Below, one piece after another: positions 1 to 9,675 of a DNA stretch of 64,000 nucleotides; within the stretch, counting starts at the first letter, position 1, and every line of letters starts with the position of its first letter. A model generated the notes under the pieces. It did not search any database. It saw only the letters and a list, made by a program, of their open reading frames with translations, and was not told the DNA's origin. The position numbers were made by a program, and so were the translations under genes. Source of the stretch: Caballeronia turbans (lineage in GTDB: Bacteria > Pseudomonadota > Gammaproteobacteria > Burkholderiales > Burkholderiaceae); assembly GCA_001544655.2 (NCBI GenBank), contig FCOD02000013.1, positions 124,001 through 188,000 on the forward strand, written 5' to 3'.

Positions 1-525
1 CGGGATCACTGGATTGCGGAGCGCGTTCTCGACTGGGCAGGCGTGCCGACCGTGCACATCAGGCCGACCTTCTTCTCTGAATGGCTCGTCTTTCCGTGGG
101 TGCGAGACACGATCGTTCGAAACAGCGAGATTGCATTGCCGTTCGGCGATGGCCGGCATGCGCCTATCGCGGCGGCGGACCAGGCGCGTTTCATCGCCGC
201 TGTGCTTGCAAGTCCGGATGATCACGTCGGCAAGACATACGAGCTGTGCGGGCCGACGCAAATGAATCAAGCGGAAATTGCCGGCGTGATGAGCGGCGTG
301 CTGGGCAGGAAAATCGTGTACCGGCCGGCGACGCTCGACGGTTACCGGGAGCATCTGAGCCACTACGATCTTCCGGATTTCACGATTCAGCACTTCGTCG
401 AAGTAGCGATCGACTATCAGAACGGCGTCTTCGAGGGCACGGACGGCATCATCGAGCGCGTGACGGGGACGGCTCCGCAGACCGTCGAAGCGTTCGTGGA
501 GGCGAATCGGGCCGTCTTCGGGTGA
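1..525 (+). CDS. NmrA-like/NAD(P)-binding family protein, C-terminal part
   Basis: The reading frame is open from the first base of the window and ends with TGA at 523-525, so the N-terminus, including any Rossmann GxxGxxG motif, lies outside. The visible 174 residues contain the segment RPTFFSEWLVF, then a 'YELCGP' segment followed by a helix and 'GRKIVYRP', the usual order in the substrate-side half of NmrA/YwnB-like atypical short-chain dehydrogenases (GP..mt..Eia..ls..lGr.v.y). These proteins bind NAD(P) and act as redox sensors or reductases. The specific substrate cannot be read. It is transcribed in the same direction as the GntR gene that follows after 126 bases, but with no sign of coupling. 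Confidence 0.7.
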   Translation, partial: RDHWIAERVLDWAGVPTVHIRPTFFSEWLVFPWVRDTIVRNSEIALPFGDGRHAPIAAADQARFIAAVLASPDDHVGKTYELCGPTQMNQAEIAGVMSGVLGRKIVYRPATLDGYREHLSHYDLPDFTIQHFVEVAIDYQNGVFEGTDGIIERVTGTAPQTVEAFVEANRAVFG

Positions 526-608
526 ACGATTCGGGTTCGGCGTCGCGATCCGGTCAGCGATGAAGTAAGCAGGCACTGCGGGAAATCCCCAAGTTTCATC
601 GTGGCGAC

Positions 609-682
609 ATTGCATACAATCGTCTCGTCGATTGCCTGAAACGAGCCCGAAGTGACGCCGACCGAAGTTGTTTTGCATACAA
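609..682. promoter_or_regulatory. Repeated decamer TTGCATACAA, candidate GntR operators
   Basis: The decamer TTGCATACAA occurs at 610-619 and again, identically, at 673-682, exactly 63 bases apart (about six helical turns). The first copy sits in a longer near-palindrome, ATTGCATACAAT. FCD-type GntR repressors commonly bind TTGTATACAA-like palindromes, so these are candidate autoregulatory sites for the GntR gene at 652. The second copy lies inside the assigned coding start, which may mean the true start is a little further downstream. The function is inferred. Confidence 0.45.
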
Positions 683-1356
683 CTCTGCCCGAACCGGCGC
701 GTTCGGCGGACGACGTCTACGTCGCCATCAAAGAGGCGCTCGCGGGCGGCCAGTACAGCGCGGGCCAATATCTGCGCGAGGAGCAGCTCGCAAAAAGTCT
801 CGGCGTGAGCCGCACCCCCGTTCGCGAAGCGTTGCGCCGGCTCGATGCGGAAGGCTGGGTCGAAACACGCGCGAACTACGGCGTGCGCGTGAAAGCGTGG
901 ACCTTGCAGGACGCGCGCGAAATCTTCGAGGCGCGGCTTCTGATCGAGCCGTATCTCGCCGGGCGCGCGGCGCTTGCAATCGGCGCCGCCGACATCGCGC
1001 GCCTGAAAGCGCTCGCCGATGCGATGCTCGACATCACGCAACGTCCGACGACATCCGAATCCTGCGAAGCGTGGTTCGCCGCGAACGGCGAGTTTCACGC
1101 GATCATCACGGCCGCCGCGAACAACGCGCGCCTCGATCGCTCGCTCAGGTCGATGAAGGAAACGCCGCTCATCAAATGGACCTTCGACACCTATAACGAC
1201 GCGGACCGCGAGCGCAGTGCGCGCCAGCATGTCGAAATCGTTCACGCGCTGGAACAGCGCAACGCCGCGTGGGCGGAAGCCATCACGCGCTGCCATATTC
1301 TCGCCGCCGAAAAGGCGGTGCTCGACCGCCACGGCCGGGAACATCCAGCGTCCTGA
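652..1356 (+). CDS. GntR family transcriptional regulator, FCD subfamily
   Basis: A 234-residue DNA-binding regulator. Residues about 20-85 form a GntR winged helix, with the signature 'LREEQLAKSLGVSRTPVREALRRL' spread over residues 45-68. Residues about 95-220 are a helical FCD ligand-binding domain ('FEARLLIEPYLAGRAA', then 'FHAIITAAANNARL'). FCD domains usually bind a carboxylic acid that releases the protein from DNA. The start used is a GTG with no clear Shine-Dalgarno sequence; no ATG is available near the N-terminus, and a TTG at 673 is an alternative. It precedes an MFS transporter and a C-C lyase, which it probably controls. Confidence 0.85.
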   Translation: MTPTEVVLHTTLPEPARSADDVYVAIKEALAGGQYSAGQYLREEQLAKSLGVSRTPVREALRRLDAEGWVETRANYGVRVKAWTLQDAREIFEARLLIEPYLAGRAALAIGAADIARLKALADAMLDITQRPTTSESCEAWFAANGEFHAIITAAANNARLDRSLRSMKETPLIKWTFDTYNDADRERSARQHVEIVHALEQRNAAWAEAITRCHILAAEKAVLDRHGREHPAS

Positions 1357-1432
1357 GCCCGAAGCGGTTCGGGTCGCAACAGCATTACAAACAGTCGTTG
1401 AATAGTCGCGCGAGCGACACAGGAGACACGAC

Positions 1433-2845
1433 ATGCTGAGCACCGATGGCACGATCATAAGCACCGTAAGCGCCGGCCCGCGTCTGGACCGATTACCGAT
1501 CTCCGGGTTTCACAAGCGCGTGCTTTGGCTCATCGGCGCGGGCATGTTCCTCGATTCGTTCGACATCTATCTCGCGGGCGGCGTGCTCGGTGCATTGGCC
1601 AAGACCGGCTGGTCGACGATGCAGCTCAACGCCGCGTTCCTCTCGTCGACGTTCGTCGGCATGCTGATCGGCGCGTTCGCGGCGGGTGTGCTCGGCGACG
1701 CCAAAGGCCGCAAGTTCACGTATCAGTTCAATCTCGCGGTGTTCGGACTCGCGTCGATCGCCGGCGCGTTCGCACCGAACATGACGTGGCTCATCGTGTG
1801 CCGCTTCTTCATGGGGCTCGGACTGGGCGCGGAAATCGTCGTCGGTTATGGATCGGTCGGCGAATTCATGCCGCCCGCCGTGCGCGGCAAGTGGTCGGCG
1901 TATCTGTCGCTCATCACGAACTCGGCGCTCTTTTTCTCGACGTTTCTCGGCTACCTGATCATTCCGACGATCGGCTGGCGCGCGATGTTCGCGATCGTCG
2001 GCATCGGCGCGATGATCGTGTGGGTCATTCGCAAGAAGATGCCCGAATCGCCGCGCTGGCTCGAATCGAAAGGCCGCTACGACGAAGCGGAAGCAATCCT
2101 GCGCGCCGCCGAAGAAGAGTCTTCGCGCCACGCGCCGCTGCCGCCGATCGACGATGCGCCGCGCACCGTGACGAAAAAAACCACGTTGATCGAGCTTTTC
2201 TCGCCTTCGCAGATTCGCCGCATGTTCGTGTCGATCGTCGTGCAGATCGCGGTCAACATGGTGATCTACGGCTTCATCGTCTGGGTGCCGACCTTTCTGA
2301 TGAAGCAGGGCATCGGCATGGCGTCGTCGCTCGGCTATTCGACGCTCATGTCGCTCGGCGGTCCGGCGGGCGCGCTCGTCGGCGTGCTGATCGCCGACCG
2401 GGTCGGGCGCAAGAACGGCCTGATCGCGGTCGCGGCGCTCGCGGCGGTGATCGGCTGGCTTTACGGGCATTCCACCGGCGTCGCGATGGCCACCTTGCTC
2501 GGCTTCCTGCTCTTCACGCTCACGTATCTGATGGTCGCGCTCGGCATCGCGACGTACATCCCCGAACTCTTCGCGACCGAGAACCGCATGCGCGCGAACG
2601 GCATAGCGGGCTGCGCGGGGCGCGTCACGGGCATCCTTGCGCCGCAGCTCGTCCTCGTCATGTACGCGGCGGGCGGCGTGAAGGACGTGCTGTCGATGAT
2701 CATCGGCGCGCTCGTCGTGATGGCCGTCGTGCTCGCGGTGTGCGGCATCGAGACGAATCGCCGCTCGCTGGAAGACATCGCGCCTGCGCCCGATGCCGAT
2801 GGCACGCTCGCCGCGTCGGCGCTTTCGCAAGAATCGCATCGTTGA
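1433..2845 (+). CDS. MFS transporter, metabolite/proton symporter type
   Basis: A 470-residue polytopic inner-membrane protein of the major facilitator superfamily with about twelve hydrophobic segments. The loop 2-3 signature reads 'GVLGDAKGRKFTYQ', and the repeat of this motif in the second half is 'LIADRVGRKNG'. The central loop after helix 6 carries the 'PESPRWLESKGR' sequence common in sugar-porter and organic-acid symporter branches. The ATG has a good upstream GGAG (acacaggagacacgac). It lies 76 bases after the GntR gene and 20 bases before the isocitrate-lyase-family gene, so it probably imports the compound that lyase breaks down. The substrate is unknown. Confidence 0.85.
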   Translation: MLSTDGTIISTVSAGPRLDRLPISGFHKRVLWLIGAGMFLDSFDIYLAGGVLGALAKTGWSTMQLNAAFLSSTFVGMLIGAFAAGVLGDAKGRKFTYQFNLAVFGLASIAGAFAPNMTWLIVCRFFMGLGLGAEIVVGYGSVGEFMPPAVRGKWSAYLSLITNSALFFSTFLGYLIIPTIGWRAMFAIVGIGAMIVWVIRKKMPESPRWLESKGRYDEAEAILRAAEEESSRHAPLPPIDDAPRTVTKKTTLIELFSPSQIRRMFVSIVVQIAVNMVIYGFIVWVPTFLMKQGIGMASSLGYSTLMSLGGPAGALVGVLIADRVGRKNGLIAVAALAAVIGWLYGHSTGVAMATLLGFLLFTLTYLMVALGIATYIPELFATENRMRANGIAGCAGRVTGILAPQLVLVMYAAGGVKDVLSMIIGALVVMAVVLAVCGIETNRRSLEDIAPAPDADGTLAASALSQESHR

Positions 2846-2865
2846 AACTTTCTGAGGAAACCGTG

Positions 2866-3744
2866 ATGAGCGTTACGCATGAAAACAAGCGTCAGGCATT
2901 GAAAGCGCGTTTCGCGCGCAAGGACATCGTCACCGCGCCGGGCATCTTCGACATGATCTCCGCAAAGATGGCCGATTCGATGGGCTTCGATTGCCTCTAT
3001 ATGACGGGGTTCGGCACGGTTGCGTCCTACCTCGGCCTGCCCGACGCGGGGCTCGCGACCTATACCGACATGGTCGATCGCGTCGCGGCTTTTTGCGGCG
3101 GCACGAACACGCCGATGATCTGCGACGGCGACACGGGTTATGGCGGCCTGCTCAATGTCGCGCACACGGTGCGCGGTTACGAGCATGCGGGCGCGGCGGG
3201 CATTCAACTCGAAGATCAGGAATTCCCGAAGAAGTGCGGGCATACGCCGGGACGGCGCGTCATTGCGATGCAAGACATGGTCCGCAAGATCGAGGTCGCG
3301 GTGGAAAGTCGCACCGACAGCAACTTTCAGATCGTCGCGCGAACCGACGCGCGCACGTCGCTCGGACTCGATGAAGCACTGCGTCGCGGCGAGGCGTATG
3401 CGAAGGCGGGCGCGGATGTGTTGTTCATCGAATCGCCGGAGACGGTGGAAGAGCTGGAGAAGATCGGGCGCGCGTTCGACATGCCCTTGCTCGTGAATGT
3501 CGTCGAAGGCGGACGCACACCCCAACTCGCGCCCGAGGAATTGCAGAAGCTGGGCTTTTCGCTCGCGATTTATCCGGCGTCCGGGTTTCTGGCCGTCGCG
3601 AAGGCGCTGAAGGATGTTTACGGCGAAATCCTCGCGCGCAAAGGCACGCAAGGCGCTCTCGGCACGATGTATCCCTTCTCCGAAATGTGCGAGCTGATGG
3701 GCTTTCCTGAAGTGTGGGCGTTCGATCGGGCGCACGCGGACTGA
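2866..3744 (+). CDS. Isocitrate lyase/PEP mutase superfamily lyase (oxaloacetate decarboxylase or dimethylmalate lyase type)
   Basis: A 292-residue TIM-barrel enzyme. The ATG at 2866 follows a GAGGAAA ribosome site, and the frame upstream is merely open through the transporter gene. Seen are 'DGDTGYGG' (metal-binding Asp), 'GIQLEDQEFPKKCGH' and 'RTDAR'. The KKCGH loop with its cysteine is the hallmark of C-C bond lyases in this superfamily (isocitrate, methylisocitrate and dimethylmalate lyases); PEP mutases lack it. The enzyme therefore probably cleaves or decarboxylates a 2-hydroxy- or 2-oxo-dicarboxylate with Mg2+. It is third in the GntR-MFS-lyase operon. The exact substrate is not determinable from sequence alone. 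Confidence 0.85.
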   Translation: MSVTHENKRQALKARFARKDIVTAPGIFDMISAKMADSMGFDCLYMTGFGTVASYLGLPDAGLATYTDMVDRVAAFCGGTNTPMICDGDTGYGGLLNVAHTVRGYEHAGAAGIQLEDQEFPKKCGHTPGRRVIAMQDMVRKIEVAVESRTDSNFQIVARTDARTSLGLDEALRRGEAYAKAGADVLFIESPETVEELEKIGRAFDMPLLVNVVEGGRTPQLAPEELQKLGFSLAIYPASGFLAVAKALKDVYGEILARKGTQGALGTMYPFSEMCELMGFPEVWAFDRAHAD

Positions 3745-3765
3745 GGGTATCGACGGTATCGACCG

Positions 3766-4170
3766 TCAGGCGACCGCCGCCACGCAGTCGATTTCGATGT
3801 CGAATCCTCCCGGCCACGCCGGCACGTTGACAAAGATGCGTGCCGGCGGGTTCGCCCCGAAGAAGCCCCCGTAGACCGCGTTGACGATGGGAAACGCTTG
3901 AACCGACGTGCAGTAGACATTGCACTTCAATACCTGATCGAGCGACGAACCCGCGGTTTCGACGCACAACTTCAACTGCTGCAACACCAGTTCGGTCTGA
4001 CGTTCGATAGTTGCATTCGCAACGACCTCGCCGGTCAGCGGATCGAACGGCGGAAAGCCCGACACATAGACCGTATCGCCGTGGCGCGTGACGGCGGACG
4101 TCGGCGCCTTGAATCGTTCGAGCCAGGTCGAAAGCGGTTCGACGCGGATGATTTCGCGAGCCATTGTCAT
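3766..4170 (-). CDS. RidA/YjgF family protein
   Basis: A 134-residue member of the RidA (YER057c/UK114) family, which deaminates reactive enamine/imine intermediates or has related hydrolytic roles. Visible are the family core 'GDTVYVSGFPPFDPLTGEVV' (residues about 31-50) and the C-terminal 'NPPARIFVNVPAWPGGFDIEIDCVA'. True RidA imine deaminases carry an arginine near that C-terminal block (here PPARIFV), which fits. It is convergent with the lyase at 2866 and lies just downstream of the PEP-mutase-like gene at 4192-5016 on the same strand (21 bases apart), so the two are probably co-transcribed. Confidence 0.88.
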   Translation of the reverse strand: MTMAREIIRVEPLSTWLERFKAPTSAVTRHGDTVYVSGFPPFDPLTGEVVANATIERQTELVLQQLKLCVETAGSSLDQVLKCNVYCTSVQAFPIVNAVYGGFFGANPPARIFVNVPAWPGGFDIEIDCVAAVA

Positions 4171-4191
4171 CGTCTCCTTTACGGTGAGGCA

Positions 4192-5016
4192 CTACGCGCG
4201 CCCCACGAAAATTTCGTTCAGGTCATTGCCCGCCGCCGCGTCCCTGAAGCCGTCGAACCGGCCATCGGCGAGCCCTTGCGCCGCGCGCATGAACCCGCCC
4301 CACGCAGCGCGCGCGAGCCCTCCGCCGACGCTCACGCGCCGCACGCCGAGCGCCGCGACATCGCTCAAGGTGAATTCCGACACGCCGCCGATCAGCAGAT
4401 TCACCGGCTTCGATCCCGCGGCCTTCACCACGGCCTCGATGTGCTCGCGCGTCTTGATGCCGGGCGCATAGAGGCAGTCCGCGCCGGCATCGGCGTACGC
4501 TTTGAGACGCGCGATCGCGTCGTCGATATCGGGCTTGCCTGCGAAAAAATTCTCCGCGCGGCCGACGAGCAAGGTGTCGCCGCCGGTTTCGTCGATGGCA
4601 CGCCGCGCCGCTTTCATGCGCGCCACGGCGACATCGACCGGAAACAGGGGCGCCGATGCATCGCTCGTCGAATCCTCGATCGACAAGCCCGCGACACCCG
4701 TCGCCACCGCGAGCTTCACGCTCTGCGCGACGTCATCCGGCGTCGCGCCGAAGCCGCTTTCGAAATCCGCGTTCACCGGGAGATCGGTCGCGTCGACGAT
4801 CTCGCGCAAATGCGCGAGCACCGCGTCGCGCGTCACGTGATTGTCCGCGTGGCCCTTCGACCATGCGAAGCCCGAACTCGTCGTCGCGAGCGCCTTGAAG
4901 CCGAGCGTTTCGAGATAGCGCGCGGAACCGACGTCCCAGGGATTCGGCAGCATGAAGCAACCAGATTCGTGCAGCGCGCGAAAGGCGGCGCGTTTTGCGG
5001 CGACGGTGCGGGGCAT
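4192..5016 (-). CDS. Isocitrate lyase/phosphoenolpyruvate mutase family protein
   Basis: A 274-residue TIM-barrel protein related to PEP mutase. It begins 'FMLPNPWDVGSARYLE' and has the metal/substrate strand 'VNADFESGFG' and 'GLSIEDST'. It lacks the KKCGH lyase loop seen in the neighbouring paralogue at 2866; the equivalent stretch is 'EDSTSDASAPLFPVD'. It therefore belongs to the uncharacterised COG2513 branch rather than to the true isocitrate lyases. The reaction is unknown. The start has an upstream AAAGGAGA (reverse complement of tctcctttgg). It probably forms a two-gene operon with the RidA-like gene. Confidence 0.82.
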   Translation of the reverse strand: MPRTVAAKRAAFRALHESGCFMLPNPWDVGSARYLETLGFKALATTSSGFAWSKGHADNHVTRDAVLAHLREIVDATDLPVNADFESGFGATPDDVAQSVKLAVATGVAGLSIEDSTSDASAPLFPVDVAVARMKAARRAIDETGGDTLLVGRAENFFAGKPDIDDAIARLKAYADAGADCLYAPGIKTREHIEAVVKAAGSKPVNLLIGGVSEFTLSDVAALGVRRVSVGGGLARAAWGGFMRAAQGLADGRFDGFRDAAAGNDLNEIFVGRA

Positions 5017-5147
5017 GGCGGGTCTCCTTTGGGAAATCGAGTCAGAACGAAAAACGATACGCCTTCGCGCGAAACCGCGCTGATCACTAAGTCTCTCTTA
5101 AGCAAGCACCCATTACGCTTGAGCCTTCCCTTTCCGTAAGACACGAC

Positions 5148-5903
5148 ATGGAACACACGAAGCATGCGCTCGCCAAGGTTCCGGAGCTGACCCTGGCGTT
5201 CTGGGCCATCAAAATCGCGGCGACGACGCTCGGCGAAACGGGCGGCGACGCGCTCTCGATGTCCATGAATCTCGGCTATCTGATGAGCACGTTCATCTTC
5301 GCGGCCGTTTTCGGCATCGCGGTGATCGCGCAGATCAAGGCGGACCGGTTTCAGCCAGCGCTCTACTGGATCACGATCATCGCGACGACGACGGTCGGCA
5401 CCACGCTCGCCGACTTCGCCGACCGCTCGCTCGGCCTCGGCTATGCGGGCGGCAGCGCGATCCTGCTCGCGCTGCTGCTTGCATCGCTCGCGGTGTGGCA
5501 TCGCACGATGGGCTCGGTCTCGGTCTCGACCATCGCATCGCCGAAAGCCGAAGCGTTCTACTGGGTGACGATCATGTTCTCGCAGACACTCGGCACCGCA
5601 CTCGGCGACTGGACCGCCGACAGCGCGGGCTTCGGCTACACCGGCGCCGCGATGATCTTCGGTGGCCTGTTGCTGCTGATCGTGCTCCTGTATTTCTTCA
5701 CACAGATGTCGCGCACCGTGTTGTTCTGGAGCGCCTTCATTCTGACGCGGCCGCTCGGCGCCGTGGTCGGCGATTTTCTCGACAAGCCGATCGCGAACGG
5801 CGGACTGGCGATGAGCCGCTATGGCGCGTCGATCGCGCTCGTGATGTTCATCATCGTGTGCGGCCTTCTGTTCAGGCAACGGCCCGCGCGCGTGGCGCAT
5901 TGA
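5148..5903 (+). CDS. COG4705-type integral membrane protein with four internal repeats
   Basis: A 251-residue, mostly hydrophobic protein with about eight membrane segments. The sequence is built of four repeats, each with a Thr/Pro-Leu/Val-Gly...Gly/Ala-Asp core: 'TTLGETGGD' (about 24), 'TTVGTTLAD' (about 80), 'TLGTALGD' (about 147) and 'PLGAVVGD' (about 200). This four-fold pattern matches a family of conserved bacterial membrane proteins of unknown function. Polar Thr and Asp residues recurring within the membrane suggest a symmetric channel or transporter; that is inference. It is divergent from the PEP-mutase-like gene, with a 131-base intergenic region, and is followed by the katG terminator. 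Confidence 0.75.
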   Translation: MEHTKHALAKVPELTLAFWAIKIAATTLGETGGDALSMSMNLGYLMSTFIFAAVFGIAVIAQIKADRFQPALYWITIIATTTVGTTLADFADRSLGLGYAGGSAILLALLLASLAVWHRTMGSVSVSTIASPKAEAFYWVTIMFSQTLGTALGDWTADSAGFGYTGAAMIFGGLLLLIVLLYFFTQMSRTVLFWSAFILTRPLGAVVGDFLDKPIANGGLAMSRYGASIALVMFIIVCGLLFRQRPARVAH

Positions 5904-5922
5904 GACAGCCGGCAAAGAAAAA

Positions 5923-5944
5923 CGGCGGTCCCGAAGGACCGCCG
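5923..5944 (-). terminator. Rho-independent terminator of katG
   Basis: A perfect 9-bp stem (CGGCGGTCC/GGACCGCCG) closes on a 4-base loop. On the minus strand it is followed by a run of five T and further T-rich sequence (read from 5922 down to 5915), 29 bases past the katG stop. On the plus strand no T-run follows, so it mainly serves katG. Confidence 0.8.
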
Positions 5945-5973
5945 CGTCTTGCGACTCTAAATGGCGCTGCCGC

Positions 5974-8244
<2,271 letters not shown>

Positions 8245-8452
8245 TTATCTCCTTGCGAGGACGTACCCATTAGTTCTTTTACTACTCACCAACAAGGCGT
8301 CGGATTCGTATTTCCCGTGCTGCGCGGACCCGATCCGACAAGGGATTTCGCTGCGTGCATCGGGCGACGCGCGAATCGTCCGACAGCTTTCCTCAAATTA
8401 GAAAATACGTGAGACCGACGTTCAATAGAAGGCGATTTTTGCAATGCCGCTG

Positions 8453-8467
8453 ATAGGTGACGGCTAT
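8453..8467 (-). promoter_or_regulatory. Candidate OxyR half-site upstream of katG
   Basis: The sequence ATAG-N7-CTAT with T at the sixth position matches the OxyR half-site ATAGnTnnnAnCTAT at 9 of 10 defined bases. A weaker copy (AGAG-N7-CGAT) starts at 8474. It lies about 212 bases upstream of the katG start. KatG is a classical OxyR target, but the match is to one half-site only and no oxyR gene is in the window. Confidence 0.35.
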
Positions 8468-8703
8468 AGGCAGAGAGCATTTTTCGATGTGCTGTCGCAT
8501 GCTGCAATGCACGATAACCCGCGATGCCTCCACGTGAGATAAGCGCAGCCAGACGCAGTTCCGCACGGATGTTCAGTCTATCAGCGTCGTAAAAGCTTGG
8601 CAGGCGGCGTGCGCGAGGGCCTTCCTCGGCTCATCATGACGAAGAGCGGGCAAAACGTGAAGCCTTCCGCAGAGGTTTCCGTCGTACCCCTTACCATTCT
8701 GGA

Positions 8704-8730
8704 TGCTTCCCTGTGCGCTATCGGGAAGCA
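8704..8730 (-). terminator. Hairpin after the Fae-like gene
   Basis: An 8-bp perfect stem TGCTTCCC/GGGAAGCA with an 11-base loop starts five bases past the stop of the Fae-like gene. No T-run follows on the minus strand, so it may act as an mRNA 3' stabiliser or weak terminator. Confidence 0.4.
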
Positions 8731-8735
8731 AGCGT

Positions 8736-9269
8736 TCAGCTCCAGTCGTCCATATCGTGCCTGATGCTGTGCCGATTCGCGATGAGTTCCTCCACGCTCG
8801 GCTCGTTGTTCATCGCACGCTGAATGGCGAGTTTCGTCGCTTCGTAGTTCGTGCGATACATGTCCTTCTTGTCAAGGTTCGCGTCCGTCGCGCAGCGCGG
8901 ATCGATCCACACGAGGCTGATGATGCACAGTTCGTTGGCCTGATCCTTCGGCAGGATGCCTTCGATCAGGCAATCGACCACGGCGTCGGCGGTGGCGGAC
9001 TGCACCACGCCGCCGAAGAGGTCGATGTTCGCCATGTCCTTCAGCGTAACCTTGGGGACGATCATCGTTGCGGGGCGGACCATCTGATTGCACGCGCGGA
9101 TCGCGAACATGGCCGTATGCCCTTTCGATTGCGCCATCATGTTGGCGAACGCGTGGCCGACAGGCCCGTCGACACGGCCGATCAGGATCTCCGGCATCGC
9201 ATCGGTCGCCTGTCCCGGTGCGGCCAACACGGTTGCTTCGCCTGCGCGAAACGTCAAATCGAGACTCAT
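8736..9269 (-). CDS. Formaldehyde-activating enzyme (Fae) homologue
   Basis: A 177-residue protein with the Fae fold signature across its length: 'GRVDGPVGHAFANMM', 'KGHTAMFAIRACNQMVRPATMIVPKVTL', 'LFGGVVQSATADAV', 'YRTNYEATKLAIQRAM'. True Fae condenses formaldehyde with tetrahydromethanopterin. At the strand where Fae enzymes read Ala-His-Ile-Asp, this protein reads Ala-Met-Pro-Glu, so the histidine proposed as catalytic acid is missing. It is more likely a Fae-like paralogue (aldehyde or C1-carrier binding) than an active Fae. No other tetrahydromethanopterin genes are nearby. The start at 9269 is preferred over 9275 because AAGGAG lies seven bases upstream of it but only one base from the other ATG. 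Confidence 0.8.
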   Translation of the reverse strand: MSLDLTFRAGEATVLAAPGQATDAMPEILIGRVDGPVGHAFANMMAQSKGHTAMFAIRACNQMVRPATMIVPKVTLKDMANIDLFGGVVQSATADAVVDCLIEGILPKDQANELCIISLVWIDPRCATDANLDKKDMYRTNYEATKLAIQRAMNNEPSVEELIANRHSIRHDMDDWS

Positions 9270-9675
9270 GTGCATTCTCCTTGGCAAGCTGAACGATGGT
9301 TCGATAAACCGAAAGGACACGCACACGCAAGGACGATGCCATCACCGCCGATTCGGCCGCCGCGACCCGCCCGGCGACAGACTGCTCTTCCCGCGTGACA
9401 CAGTGGCAGGCAGCGTTACCGCGATATTGCCTCTGCGCGACACGATGGCTAATGAATAATCGTGCTTTCGTAGCCCGTTATTAATGGCGTTGTGGAGAAT
9501 CCAGTAGAGTATCGTGTGCAGGGCGACGACTATTCAGACAATAGAATGCCCTTGAATATCCATCGGACAGTGCTAACAATAGCCAATGACCTGATGCCCG
9601 CATGCGACTTAGCACGTAGAATCCTCTGGCACTTGTCGTTCTCCTGAAAATTCCAGAAGTGAGGGCTACACATAC
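9270..9675. other. Intergenic region, no gene seen
   Basis: These 406 bases separate divergent genes. The section 9440-9675 is distinctly richer in A and T than its surroundings, with frequent short A/T runs, and must contain the promoter of the glycosyltransferase. No clear -35/-10 pair, operator palindrome or small gene could be supported. Confidence 0.4.

Noticed and set aside
1493-2839. A 448-residue minus-strand frame
   Set aside because: Antisense of the MFS transporter with shadow-type composition.
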